Assembly (NCBI RefSeq): GCF_019578655.1
Contig: NC_063256.1
Location: 29,994,342-30,058,341 of the forward strand
DNA: 64,000 nucleotides
Reading direction: 5' to 3'
From: Ricinus communis
Lineage: Eukaryota > Streptophyta > Magnoliopsida > Malpighiales > Euphorbiaceae
In this document: positions 11,649 to 22,224 of the stretch, one piece after another
How positions within the stretch are numbered: position 1 is the stretch's first letter
Layout of the letters: each line of letters opens with the position of its first letter
Notes under the pieces: model-generated
Databases searched by the model: none
Told to the model about the DNA's origin: nothing
The model's input: only the letters and a program-made list of their open reading frames with translations
Position numbers and translations under genes: made by a program

Positions 11649-12616
11649 GAGGTACTTATTCCTGAAAAATGATGCGAAATCGAGATTGATTCGGTGGATT
11701 CTTTTGTTACAGGAATTTGATGTCGAGATCAAGGATAAGAAAGGGCGCAGAGAATCTGGCAGCGGACCATTTATTGAGATTGGAAAATCCTCACTTGGAT
11801 GCACTTGATGAGACGGCCATAGACGATCGATTTCCGGGAAGAACATTTATATGTCACCGTATACACCGATACTCCCTGGTTTTCGGATTACGCTAACTAT
11901 TTGGTTGCTAGGGTTCTACCAAAGGGTATGACTTATCGAAAGAAGAAAATCTTCACGATTTGAAATACTATATTTGGGAAGACCCTTTTGTTTAAAGTAT
12001 GTGCAGATCGGGTGATTCGGCCGTTGTGTATATGGCGAGGAGACTCTCTAAATATTGAAGCAACGCCATGAGGGACCCACTTGGAGGTCATCAAGCAGCA
12101 AACCATACAATGAGGAAGGTGCTAGAGGCGGGGATTCTATTGGCCTACGCTCTTCCAAGATGCACGGAAATTTGTTCAGGTTTGTGACCCTTGCCGCCAA
12201 GCAGGTAATATCTCTTCTCGTGATGAGATGCCCCAAACTGGTGTGCAAGTCGTTGAGATTTTTGATGTTTGGGGCATCGACTTCATGGGACCCTTTCCCT
12301 CTTCGTATGGTAATAAGTACATTCTGGTTGCTGTTGAATATTTCTCTAAGTGGCCTGAAGCTCAGGCTGTAGCCACTGACGATGCCAGGGTTGTCTGTAG
12401 GTTCCTTAAGCGATTGTTTGCTAGGTTTGGCATACCTAGGGCGCTTATTAGTGATAGAGGAACACATTTCTGTAACGCCCAATTAGAGAAAGTACTTAAG
12501 CGGTACGGAGTTACTCATCGATTCTCTACTCCCTATCACCCCCAGACTAGTGGGCAGGTTGAGGTAACTAATAGGGGTATTAAACGTATTTTAGAGAGAA
12601 CCGTTAGTACCAGTAG
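11649..12616 (+). pseudogene. Inverted copy of the Athila-1 RNase H/integrase segment
   Basis: On the plus strand this ~968 bp region encodes the end of RNase H and the first two thirds of integrase. It is the reverse complement of 14901-15866. Visible blocks are [60 protein letters not shown] and [20 protein letters not shown]. They hold the first and second catalytic Asp and the Glu region in one open frame from 12228 to about 12640. Its core is less damaged than the minus-strand copy, which has lost the frame in the same places. It is ringed by the element's own 3' sequences (11405-11648 and 12617 onward), so it lies inside Athila-1. The mechanism is not visible; template switching during reverse transcription is one option. 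Confidence 0.88.
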
Positions 12617-12652
12617 TGGGCGCTTATTAATGAATTTTTGATCTCTCAAGGT

Positions 12653-13264
12653 CTACAATTGAGGTATAGGAAAACAATTGATTAAGTGTGTGTCTTGGAA
12701 TTGAGTCCAAAAATCATCCCCCGAGATTTCTTGTTTAGTCCATAATCCCAAATGCATGCCAAATTGTGGGACCGACATCGAGAACTCCCTTCCCCCAAGC
12801 CTGAAATAAATTGCATCAGGCTGATGCCAGTTTGTGATCTGTTGCTGCAGGAAGAAGGTGCTGAGGAACTCGATCGTAAGCTCACGGTAGGTTGGCTCAA
12901 TGATGTCAAAGAATCTCGCATACGGCAGAGTCTCGAACAGTGTGTGCATATCTTGAGCTAATCCCACTCTCTCTAGGGATGTGAAGTCTATGCAACGGCC
13001 CGCCATCACTTGCTTCCATCTCATGACTTGGAATCTACTTTCATTGTCTGCATTAGGGAATGTCCACAATGGATGACGGCCAGTGTGGATGGATTCACAG
13101 TAGTGCTTTCCGAGGTCGGACTATTTGTTGTGGTAGAGGTGGAAGTCATGGTCTTTGGTTCGGGCTGTGGAGGAAGACGTTCCTTCACCACGCGATCACT
13201 TGCTGGTAGCGACGAGTTTCAGTTGCTTTCTACGAGATTTATCGCGGTCCGTCATATCACCTAA
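12653..13264 (-). pseudogene. Athila env-like ORF, 5' part only
   Basis: The minus-strand frame (13069-12653) reads RFQVMRWKQVMAGRCIDFTS, then VGLAQDMHTLFETLPYARFF and LGGREFSMSVPQFGMHLGLW. It closely matches the Athila-2 segment at 35611-35273. The style (helical head, then 'F.LGG.EF.MSVPQFG..LGLW') is that of the ATHILA ORF-1/env-like family. Sequence at 13070-13264 continues the N-terminal part in other frames. The C-terminal half, present in Athila-2 at 34001-33618, is absent because the inverted integrase copy begins at 12616. No catalytic function is known for this ORF. Confidence 0.7.
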
Positions 13265-13796
13265 TACAACGAATTATTAGTTTTTTGTAAGAATTCAAGT
13301 TAATGAAAGAAATAATCTACCGAATCAACAGCATAATGATTATACTTCGACTAACTAAAAACTTGTATAAACTAATAAACCGATACATACCAATCTAATT
13401 TATCATGAACCAGCAATTGCAATTTAAGTTTAAACATTATTCACGCTTTGCATGCTGTAGGCACATTTTATTTCCACCAAAATCCCACACTTATCATTTT
13501 CATAACCGACTACACCACAAACACAACAACTAATGTAAATTAACCTAACCAAGGTCATATGGTTACAATATAAAGCCACCAAGATATCCTAGCATGTCCT
13601 AACAAGAGTATATGTATAAAATAGAAGTCAAATCATAATAAAAAAAATATAAGGCAACAAATGAAGGGACTTAGCTGAGTTCCCTGAGGAAAGTGAGAAG
13701 GGTGAGATAAGGGTATAAGAACAACACCTTTGAGCTAAGAAAAATAAAAGGGAAGCAAAATTTTCGGAGGCCTCCCCTTCTTATAGGCACGTGTTC
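13265..13796. other. AT-rich spacer of Athila-1, 3' of integrase
   Basis: No coding region recognised. It is similar in layout to 35880-36430 of Athila-2, for example in the phrase 'ccacacttaacattttatt' type sequence. It lies between the env-like ORF and the hairpin modules. Confidence 0.5.
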
Positions 13797-14032
13797 AGCA
13801 CGGGTGAGGGTAAGGCCGTGCTGACCAGCACGGCTAGGACTCAACCCGTGCTGAGCCTTTAGCCTTATTGTGATGCACCTTGGCACGGGCAATGGCATGG
13901 CCGTGCTAATGAGCACGGCATGGGGTTTTATCCCGTGATGCCTTCGGAAGCCGTGACAAATTATTCTTTATCCTTCAACACGGGCTTGACTCTGGCCGTG
14001 CTCCTCAGCACGGCCTGGTGTTCTAGCCCGTG
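13797..14032. repeat. Three two-tier hairpin modules in Athila-1
   Basis: Modules at 13797-13852, 13884-13937 and 13979-14032. Each reads, in order, CACGGG, 9-11 bases, GCCGTGCT, a 4-base loop, AGCACGGC, 10-12 bases, CCCGTG. The inner arms (for example GCCGTGCT at 13815 and AGCACGGC at 13827) are perfectly complementary, as are the outer arms. Each module could fold into a ~55-nt hairpin with an internal loop. Only the arms are conserved; the bases between them differ, as expected if pairing is what is kept. The region lies between integrase and the env-like ORF. Degraded versions lie in Athila-2 (36450-36505, 36722-36775) and in its LTR (40904-40959). Confidence 0.85.
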
Positions 14033-14353
14033 ATGGCCACGAAAACCGTGGTGAAACGGAGTGTTTCTGGGCTTTCCTTTGCTATCTCGAGTCGCCTTGC
14101 CCTCTACCTGTATTTAACACATATATGCATGTAATTAGATCATAAAATAAGTAGATATGGTCAAACGGAAGAGTCCGTCCTCTCCGATTATATAAGTCCA
14201 AAAAATTAAAAACCCTAATTACTGTTAAGCAACTATAATAAAGTCAAATGAAAATGATGAAACAATCACAACTAATTAAAAACATAAAAGTATAATCCAA
14301 GTCGAATGTACAGAAGTGCTTATTTGCAGAGTCTTAAGCTTGACTCATTCGAA

Positions 14354-15525
14354 TCACCCTTCCTGTGCATACAAAGCCAGGTCAACTCGTTCCTCACTAT
14401 CCAACGAGTTACAATGGTATCGCTTTAGCCGATGGCCGTTCACTTTGAAGTTTCCCTTCTCTGGATGATGCAACTCTACCACTCCATATGGAAAGACTTG
14501 CCCGATCTGAAATGGTCCAGACCAACGAGTCTGCAGCTTTTCGGGAAACAGACGAAGGCGAGAGTTGTAAAGCAACACTAGATCCCCAACCTAAAACTCC
14601 TTAGGCTCACGAATCCTTTGATCATGCCATTTCTTAGTCCTTGCTTTGTAAGTTGAGGAGTTTTCGTATGCCTGTTGGTGCCACTCATCTAGCTCACTTA
14701 GCTGCCATTGTCGCTCCTTACCTACAGAATCAATATCAAAGTTACAAGTTCTAAGGGCCCAAAGTGCCCTATACTCTAACTCAACAAGCAAATGACATGA
14801 CTTTCCATAAACAAGGCGATAGGGCGTAAAACCTATAGATGTCCTAAAAGCAGTCCTAAACGCCCATAATGCATCATCTAACTTAAGAGTCCAGTCCTTC
14901 CTACTGGTACTAACGGTTCTCTCTAAAATACGTTTAATACCCCTATTAGTTACCTCAACCCGCCCCACTAGTCCCGGGGGTGATAGGGAGTAGAGAATCG
15001 ATGAGTAACTCCGTACCGCTTAAGTACTTTCTCTAATTGGGCGTTGCAGAAATGTGTTCCTCTATCACTAATAAGCGCCCTAGGTATGCCAAACCTAGCA
15101 AACAATCGCTTAAGGAACCTGCAGACAACCCCGGCATCATCAGTGGCTACGACTGAGCTTGAGCCACTTAGAGAAATATTCAACAAAGCAACCGGAATGT
15201 ACTTATTACCATACGAAGAGGGAAAGGGTCCCATGAAGTCGATGCCCTAAACATCAAAAATCTCAACGACTTGCACACCAGTTTGGGGCATCTCATCACG
15301 AGAAGAGATATTACCTGTGCGCTGGCAAGGGTCACAAGCCTGAACAAATTTCCGTGCATCTTGGAAGAGCGTAGGCCAATAGAATCCCGCCTCTAGCACC
15401 TTCCTCATTGTATGGTTTGTCGCTTGATGACCTCCGGTGGGTCCCTCATGGCAGTGCTTCAATATTTGGGTCTCCTCGCCATATACACAACGGCGAATCA
15501 CCTGATCTGCATATACTTTAAACAA
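14354..15525 (-). pseudogene. Athila-1 integrase, degraded
   Basis: Integrase of Athila-1. The minus strand shows the zinc-binding HHCC segment (HCHEGPTGGHQATNHTMRKV, then [15 protein letters not shown]), the core with [37 protein letters not shown] and [19 protein letters not shown], then the C-terminal part ending LPEKLQTRWSGPFQIGQ with GNFKVNGHRLKRY. Frames change near 15234, 14968 and 14580. The block around 15160-15200 has lost the reading seen intact in the inverted copy. Residues downstream of about 14901 have no counterpart in that copy. Confidence 0.92.
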
Positions 15526-15587
15526 AAAGGGGTCTTCCTAAATATAGTATTTCAAATTAGCAAAGAATTTCTTCTTTTGCTGATAAG

Positions 15588-16355
15588 TCATACCCTTTGG
15601 TAGAACCCTAGCAACCAAATAGTTAGCGTAATCCGAAAACCGGGGAGTATCGCGGTATACCGAGTGACATATAAATGTTCTTTTGGAAATCGATCGTCTA
15701 TGGCCGCCTCATCAAGTGCATCCAAGTGAGGATTTTCCAATCTCGATAAATGGTCCGACGCCGGATTCTCTGCCTTCTTATCCTTGATCTCGACATCAAA
15801 TTCCTGTAATAAAAGAATCCACCGAATCAATCTCGGTTTCGCATCATTTTCGGGAATAAGTACCTCAACGCCGAGTGGTCCGTGAAGACAATGGTTTTGG
15901 AGAGAACGAGGTATGATCTAAACTTGACGAAGGCGTAAACAACGTACCAATAACTCCTTCTCCTGTGGTGGTGTAGTGTTCCTGGGCTCCCGTTAAAGTC
16001 TTGCTAGCGTAGTAAATGGGTTGGAACTTCTTTTCAATCCTCTATCCAAGCACAGCCCAATCGCATAATCACTAGCATCGCACATCGGTTCAAAGAGCCC
16101 CCAATCGGGAGAAACCATGATTGGGGTCAGAGTTAGAAGTTTCTTAAGTAACTCAAAAGCTGCCAAGCATGCATCATCAAAAATAAAAGGTACATCTTTA
16201 ACTAACAATTGAGTGAGAGGCCTAGCAATCTTAGAGAAATCTCTAATAAATCTCCTATAAAACCCTGCATGGCCCAGAAAACTCCTAACAGCCTTAACAG
16301 AACTAGGAGGAGGTAGCTTAGATATTACTTCTACCTTAGCTCTATCCACCTCCAT
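15588..16355 (-). pseudogene. Athila-1 RNase H domain, degraded
   Basis: Connection and RNase H region. It starts with VISKLPPPSSVKAVRSFLGH and AGFYRRFIRDFSKIARPLTQ, the conserved RT/RNase H junction of gypsy elements, then CDASDYAIGLCLDRGLKRSS with the first catalytic Asp of RNase H, and ends with [30 protein letters not shown]-like text near 15760. Two frame breaks lie near 15993 and 15830. Confidence 0.88.
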
Positions 16356-16980
16356 CCCGACCGAGAGATCTTATGCCCCAAAACAATCCCCTCTCTCACC
16401 ATGAAATGGCATTTTTCCCAGTTTAGTACCAAGTTAGCCTCAATACACCTAGCTAACATGCGCTCAAGGTTTGCCAAACAAAGAGAGAAAGAATTACCAA
16501 AAATAGAGAAGTCATCCATAAATACCTCCATAGACTCCTCAATCATGTCCTCAAAAATAGCCATCATGCACCGCTGAAATGTAGCCGGTGCATTGCACAG
16601 TCCGAATGGCATCCGTCTATAAGCAAATGTCCCATAAGGGCAGGTGAAGGTAGTCTTCTCTTGGTCCTCAGGTGCAATAGGAATCTAAAAGTAACCTGAA
16701 AAGCCATCAAGAAAACAATAAAACATGTGACCTGCTAAACGTTCAATCATCTGATCAATAAAAGGAAGAGGGAAATGGTCCTTCCGAGTTGCATCATTAG
16801 ACCTATGGTAATCAATGCAAACTCGAAAGTCATACCGTCCGAAGTGGATCAGCTCATCCTTCTCATTCCTTACCACTGTGATGCCTCCCTTCTTGGGTAC
16901 AACTCGCACAGGACTAACCCACGAATCGCCGAAATGGGATATATTAAACTGCATCAAGAAGTTTAATTACCTCCTTCTTT
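16331..16980 (-). pseudogene. Athila-1 reverse transcriptase, degraded
   Basis: The minus strand reads SWVSPVRVVPKKGGITVVRN, then RVCIDYHRSNDATRKDHFPL, PFIDQMIERLAGHMFYCFLD, and after a stop near 16686, MPFGLCNAPATFQRCMMAIF and the catalytic VFMDDF (16508-16525). CIDY, MPFGL-NAPATFQR and F-x-DD identify gypsy RT, and the wording is that of the Athila lineage. The stop between YF and the MPFGL block and a frame change near 16331 inactivate it. Confidence 0.93.
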
Positions 16981-17163
16981 ACCACTTCTTTCATGTTCGG
17001 ATTGAGTCGTCTTTGAGGCCGAACAACCGACCAAACTGTCCTCCAATGAAATCTTATGAGAGCGAAACTTGGATTTATGCCCGGGATATCTCGCTATATT
17101 GAAAGCAAAGGCCTTCTTGTACTTCCTTAGAACTTCCAACAAAGCATGGCTTTTTCTTCGGAG

Positions 17164-17999
17164 TTAGATCGGTACCGCTATGATTACCGGTAAGCGCTTC
17201 TCTTCATCCAGGAAGGCATAAACCAAGTGGCTCAGAACTCCTTCCAGTTCTAAGACTGGTGGGTCCTTAAATGAAGTCTTTACTGCACCCCGACTGTCAA
17301 GAAAAAGATAGGGATCGGTTGACAAGCTCGTACCGAAGCCAATAAAACAGCGAGTTGCTCCAACACTTGCTCGTTGCACAACTCCTCCTCATCCTCAGCT
17401 ATTGCTACTTGCAAAGGGTTAGAACATAAAATTTCTTGCAAATGGGACTCAACCACATCATCAATCACATCAATAGAATATACAGTATTATTATAGTCCA
17501 GTGACTGTCTCATGGAAGTGGCTAGGTCAAAGGTAATGGTCTCATCACCAACTCTAAGCTTAAGCTTTCCATCGCTTACATCGATAACAGCCCTCGATGT
17601 AGCTAGGAAAGGCCTACCCAGGATAAGAGGCACAGTGCTCTCACCCTCCATATCCATTACCACAAAATCCACAGGAAAGATAAATTTATCTACCTTTACA
17701 AGTACATCTTCAACAATACCTCTAGGAATTTTAACAGTTCTATCTACTAACTGAACACTCATCCTAGTAGGCTTAGGTTCATGCAACCCTAATTTGGCAA
17801 ATAAACTAGTGGGCATTAAGTTAATGCTAGCTCCTAAATCAGCCAATGCACCACTAATTGATAAATCACCAATCATACAAGGGATAGTAAAACTCCCTGG
17901 ATCTCGTCGCTTGAGTGGCAGTTTGTTTTGGAGAATAGCTGAACACTCCTCATTAAGCACCACCTGACCAAGATCCTCCAACTTCCTCTTGTTGCTCAA
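17164..17999 (-). pseudogene. Athila-1 protease region
   Basis: Aspartic protease that would process Gag-Pol. A 239-codon open frame (17999-17280) has SFTIPCMIGDLSISGALADL leading into ADLGASINLMPTSLFAKLGL, the retropepsin active-site loop in its Athila form (DLGA in place of D-T/S-G), followed by LILGRPFLATSRAVIDVSDG, the conserved flap-to-C-terminal ILGRPFL motif. It overlaps a second frame (17379-17164) that continues towards RT. Gag and protease lie in the same broken coding stretch. Confidence 0.88.
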
Positions 18000-18103
18000 A
18001 ATCTCCTTTAAAAACTTGGCGCATTTCCAAGACCGTGAAATTGCCTCAACAAAAGGTAAGTTAATTTTTAGGCACGCTTAAATAAGTCAAGAAACTTACT
18101 GTA

Positions 18104-19709
18104 TTGCTTGTCCACCTTATCCCGCCTCAACCTTGCAGGATATGGAACCAAAGTGATGCTCCCGCATGGCTCTTTTGCTCGTATTCTTTCATTCTCTCAT
18201 TCTCTACCACCTCAAGGTCCGGTCCTTCCTTACTGGCTCGACTGCACGATTGTATTATCCTTATCGGCCTAAAGGCGAAGAACCGGTCAATTTCTTACCT
18301 GAACGCAAGGTGATAGCCTTGCAATGCTCCCTCGGGTTTGACTCATGAGTGCTAGGGAGGCGATCCTGGAGGTCTCTCCGAAAGCATCTTAGAAATTTGG
18401 CCAATTTGAGTCTCCAAGTTCGAATCGAGGCCTGCCGATTCCTAAGTGCACTATCACCGGAATCTCGCTTCAGAGACGTCACAAACTTCATCATAAGCTC
18501 CTCTAAATTTGACTTCTTTTCTTGTGGAGGAGGAGCTTGTGCATGCCCAAATTGGTTGTTGTACGTTGATGAAGTCTTTGAAAACTGGCGGACCGGGCAT
18601 TATTGTTCCTCCAACCGAAATTGGGATGATTGTGCCATCCAGGGTTGTATGTATTGATGTAAGGGTTATTCACTGGGGCATTCCCCATATAATCAACTGT
18701 TCAACATCGGAAGATATAGCGAATTAGATGGAAAACTAGTAGAAGATGAAGCAAACATACCTCCCATGATTGCTTAGCATAATGCGGGCCACCATAAAAC
18801 TTGCGACCAACGTCACGATGAACCGACATCCGGAGTTGGTCGATCTTCTTGGCTAGAAGCTCCACTTGAGCTCGCCAAGGCTGCCGAGTCCACTTGGTTG
18901 ACCACTCCCGCCTTCTGGTCGGCTCCTAGAGGATTGCCAACGATAGTTGTTCATGGCCATTTCCTCTATCAAGTTATGAGCCCGCCGCTCATCGCTTTCA
19001 CCGCAAAGATCCACCATCGCCTCGTTGCAAGGTTCAACCCGTATGAAGGTCCGAACTGCATCCACACCGGCAATCCGTGATGTGGGCGGCATCTCAAAAG
19101 ATCTTTAAATCTCTCCCATGCATCGTACATGCTTTCATCATCAAACTGCACAAAAGAAGATATGTCATTTCTAAGTTTAGCAGTTTTAGCGGGAGGAAAA
19201 TACTTATATAAAAAATTTTCGGCCAACGCCTTTCAGGTAGTGATCGTCTGTTGTGGAAGAGATTGCAGCCATCTCTTTGCTCTGTCCCTCAAGGAAAATG
19301 GAAATAATCTCAGCCGAATGGCATCATCGGTTGTTCCATTTATTTTGAATGTGTCACAAATCTCCAAAAAGTTAGAGATATGTGCATTGGGATCCTCGCT
19401 GGGCAATCCTCCAAACTGCACGCTTTGTTGTATCATCTGGATAACATTGGCCTTTATCTCAAAATTGTTGGCCGCTATAGCAGGTCTGACTATACTCGTT
19501 TTCGTCCCATCTAAAGAGGGTCGAGCAAAATCGTACATAGTCCTTTGATCATCATCGGCCTGGGGTTTGAGGTTCTCCATCGCGTCAGTTCCTTGAACCT
19601 GAACCGTAACTCTGTCCTCCTCCTTAATCGCCCGCAAACGCTGCCTCAATAATCCGGAGAGCCCGGTCGATAAGGGTGCTATTGGATCAGGGTTAGAGCT
19701 CCTGGTCAT
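18104..19709 (-). pseudogene. Athila-1 Gag, degraded
   Basis: Capsid/nucleocapsid precursor. The likely start is at 19709 (MTRSSNPDPIAPLS). The capsid core reads [20 protein letters not shown], then [20 protein letters not shown] and LFPFSLRDRAKRWLQSLP, a retrotransposon Gag signature. After a frameshift near 19230 it continues with KYFPPAKTAKLRNDISSFVQ, DDESMYDAWERFKDLLRCRP and an Asn-rich YNPGWHNHPNFGWRNNN segment (18690-18600). The zinc knuckle (18783-18806) reads RKFYGGPHYAKQS, so both N-terminal Cys positions are lost. It is followed by ESNPREHCKAITLRSGKKL, a typical Athila Gag end. Confidence 0.9.
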
Positions 19710-19856
19710 ATACTACCTGAAACCGACAACCAAACAACCACCAATCAATCAAAAAAAAAAATAACAATAAATGATAATAAAAATAAAGAATAAATGAATA
19801 AACAAATAATGACTAAATTAACACAAAAACAATTCACTCTAATTCACCGTTACTGT

Positions 19857-19874
19857 TCCCCGACAACGGCGCCA
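19857..19874 (-). other. Primer-binding site of Athila-1
   Basis: The minus strand reads TGGCGCCGTTGTCGGGGA, six bases from the LTR, a PBS form common in Athila/Tat elements and usually assigned to tRNA-Asp. The assignment is from memory. Confidence 0.8.
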
Positions 19875-19880
19875 AAAACT

Positions 19881-21331
19881 TGATGGGCTCTTTATGCAAC
19901 CTACACCTAAGGCAGTGAACCTACCGATGCAGTCTAGCATTAATGGCGAGTATCAAGGTCGTATTCCTCGGGAAAGTGAAAGCCCAGAGTTACTTCTTTG
20001 TTCTTTGTTATATTAACCTAAAATGGATGATGATAATTTCTAAACTAACTATTAACTACAAGCTAAGTTCTGAAGGAGATGCAGGAGTAATTGATAAATG
20101 AAATAATCAAGACAAGAAGACAAACCCAAAGGGAATCTAAACTAGTTGGCAACCGAACAAAAGATAAAGGATCGGTGAGTCTAATTATGCTACCCGTGGA
20201 TTTATTCTTAATCAATTCGGTTTCTCTCTCGAGATAACCGAATTCCTAAACCTAATAACCTAAAGTTGGAATCTCTTCCTAACGATTGATTCTTAAATTA
20301 GCATTAAGCTTTAATCCGCCTCTATTAAGCTTTGTTAATTCTTAATCCGGCTAGTTAATTATCCTTATCTCTAAGCGATTATTAACCAGTTCTTGTTATT
20401 CAAAATTTCAATTGCCAAACGGATTTCTCAATCTCATAAAATAATCTAAACATCACAATTCACAACGTCTCATGAATAATGCATAATCTTATTAATACTG
20501 AAAACAAGAAGAATACAAAACCAACTCAAACAATCCAACAATATAATATCAAGCCAACATAGTAAAGAAACCCCAATGGATTAAATTAGTCTAGCTAAGC
20601 ATGTTCATGTTTAAAACAATCTAGGAAATCAATTATAATGAAAGAATAATGAAAATAAAACATGTACACCCTTTTCTCTCGAATTGGATGAACAGCTCCA
20701 AACTGGATCTACACTTTGATTAATCTCCCAAACGCCTCTTGAATTGCTTCCACTATGGTTTTGCACTCGGAACCTGCGATTCCGGATTCTTACTCCCCGC
20801 ATAACTCTCTTTGCACTCAATAATCATGCAGAAACCAACCGAACCACCCTTGGCTCTATGTCACTCATTTTCCTCTCTCTAAAAGAACTCAAAATTGCCC
20901 ATATAGTTGATTCAGTACAACCGAGTCCAGTTGTGATGATTCAAAACACCGAGTCCGTGCAAGGTCAACTGTGGAGTCCGTCAGGCCGACCTTCCAAGCC
21001 GTGCCCAAGCCGGTGCTGAGCCACCACAGGCCGTGTTGGAGGCCGTGGTGGCTACGAAAGTCGTACTGAAATGGCACAATTGGGGATAGTTTCAGATTCA
21101 AGACGCCGAGTCCGTGCCGTGCTCAACCCTCGGGGTGCTAGTTCTCACCCAATTTGATGGATTTTGGTCCGTAATCACACGTATTTCCCTCGATTATTGA
21201 TGGTGTCCTTCGAAAATGACCTGAAACGAGAAAGGAAATAAAAGACAGGTGATTCTAGCATAAAATGGGATAATCATGCATAAAAATGTAAACAATCGGG
21301 CATGAAAACATGTGTATTATGATGCTTATCA
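19881..21331 (-). repeat. 5' LTR of Athila-1
   Basis: Begins TGATGGGCTC and ends GATGCTTATCA. It closely matches 9955-11391, and the AAACT duplication abuts its right end. Confidence 0.95.
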
Positions 21332-21336
21332 AAACT
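21332..21336. repeat. Target-site duplication AAACT, right copy (Athila-1)
   Basis: Identical to 9950-9954. Confidence 0.92.
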
Positions 21337-22224
21337 CAACAACAAATTTCTTGTCTTTTTAATCCTAGGCTTATACAAAATAATTTTTAGTTTTAGTTGA
21401 ATGAAAATATTCAACTTAATACACTATAGAGAAAGAGTTTAGTGTAGAAAGTCGAGTAAAAAATTTACAAAAGTTTTGGTATTAAAGAATTCACACACCT
21501 ATGTTTAATGTCTTTATGAGAGATATTTATACTCATACCAACCCCTAAAGAATATTACAAATAGCTCATAGCTTATTAATTGTAAACCTTGATGATTTGG
21601 CAAAAAGTAACTTTATATCTGGAAGCGCTCTCACACTTTCTGAATAGAGTCATTGGGACTCCAATGGCTCTAGGCACGTAGCACTACTTTAGTGATTGTT
21701 TCTATAATGGTCACTAACTTAACATTAGTTGTGAATTCCGCCCTCGCGCTTTAAAAGCGCCCTCGTGGAGGTCTTGTCCATGCTCTGAAAGCGCCCTCAC
21801 AAAGGTCTTGTCTGCACTCAAAAGCACCCTCATGCTAGAGGTCTCGAAACCTTCTCCCATATTCTACATTTCTCTTTGGTTTTAAGCGCCCTCATGCTCT
21901 GGATGCGTTTTCTCATTTCTCAAAGAGAAAACACTTTGACTTCCAGGTGCTCTGATGTGGTTGGGGATCTTCCAAGGAGTATATACACATATATTGTTAG
22001 CTTGACCAAATGAAAACCCCCTCGTGCTTCTTGAGCGCCCTCGTGCTTCTTAGGCGCCTTCGCGCTTTATGGATTTTCCTAAATTATTCTTGAGAAGCTC
22101 AAAACACTTTTGTCCAATCCTGATCCCTTAAAACACAATCATATAAACACTTAAATAACTAATTAACAACACTCAATTTGAATGTTAAGGTCAAAATAAA
22201 GATCAATTAACCCTTAGGTTAACA
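21337..22224 (-). repeat. 5' LTR of the Sirevirus-like element, second part
   Basis: Continues the LTR interrupted at 9949 and matches 2165-2961, ending CCCTTAGGTTAACA. It has more copies of the GCGCCCTCGTGC motif than the other LTR (about eight between 21720 and 22070), so the motif array has expanded or contracted. Confidence 0.88.

Larger units (their letters stand above)
9955..21331 (-). mobile_element. Athila-1: Ty3/gypsy Athila retrotransposon, structurally complete but rearranged
   Basis: An 11.4 kb minus-strand element with LTRs at 9955-11391 and 19881-21331, PBS 19857-19874, PPT 11392-11404 and perfect AAACT duplications. Coding order is gag, protease, RT, RNase H, integrase, env-like. 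RT before integrase defines Ty3/gypsy. The PBS type, the ADLGASINLMP protease, the FMDDF RT and an env-like ORF define Athila. All frames carry stops or frameshifts. The LTRs are close over most of their length, so the insertion is younger than its Sirevirus host. An inverted copy of the RNase H/integrase segment (11649-12616) replaces part of the env-like region. Confidence 0.95.
1812..22224 (-). mobile_element. Sirevirus-like Ty1/copia retrotransposon, old and interrupted by Athila-1
   Basis: A Ty1/copia element read on the minus strand. LTRs lie at 1812-2961 (3') and 9617-9949 plus 21337-22224 (5', split by Athila-1). In coding order it has a PBS, gag with a coiled coil and two zinc-knuckle traces, protease, integrase, RT with YVDD, RNase H, an extra env-like frame and a polypurine tract. 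Protease and integrase precede RT, which defines copia. The gag coiled coil, the second knuckle just before the protease and the third frame after pol suggest the Sirevirus lineage. The two LTRs differ by many substitutions and indels and every coding segment is broken, so the insertion is old. A target duplication is unclear: ACTTA (1796-1800) and CCTTA (22225-22229) are similar but do not abut the best LTR start. Confidence 0.88.

Noticed and set aside
11574..12482. Minus-strand open frames over the inverted integrase copy
   Set aside because: Antisense shadows of the plus-strand integrase text.
16775..17102. Plus-strand open frames over the Athila-1 RT and protease
   Set aside because: Shadows of the minus-strand pol reading.
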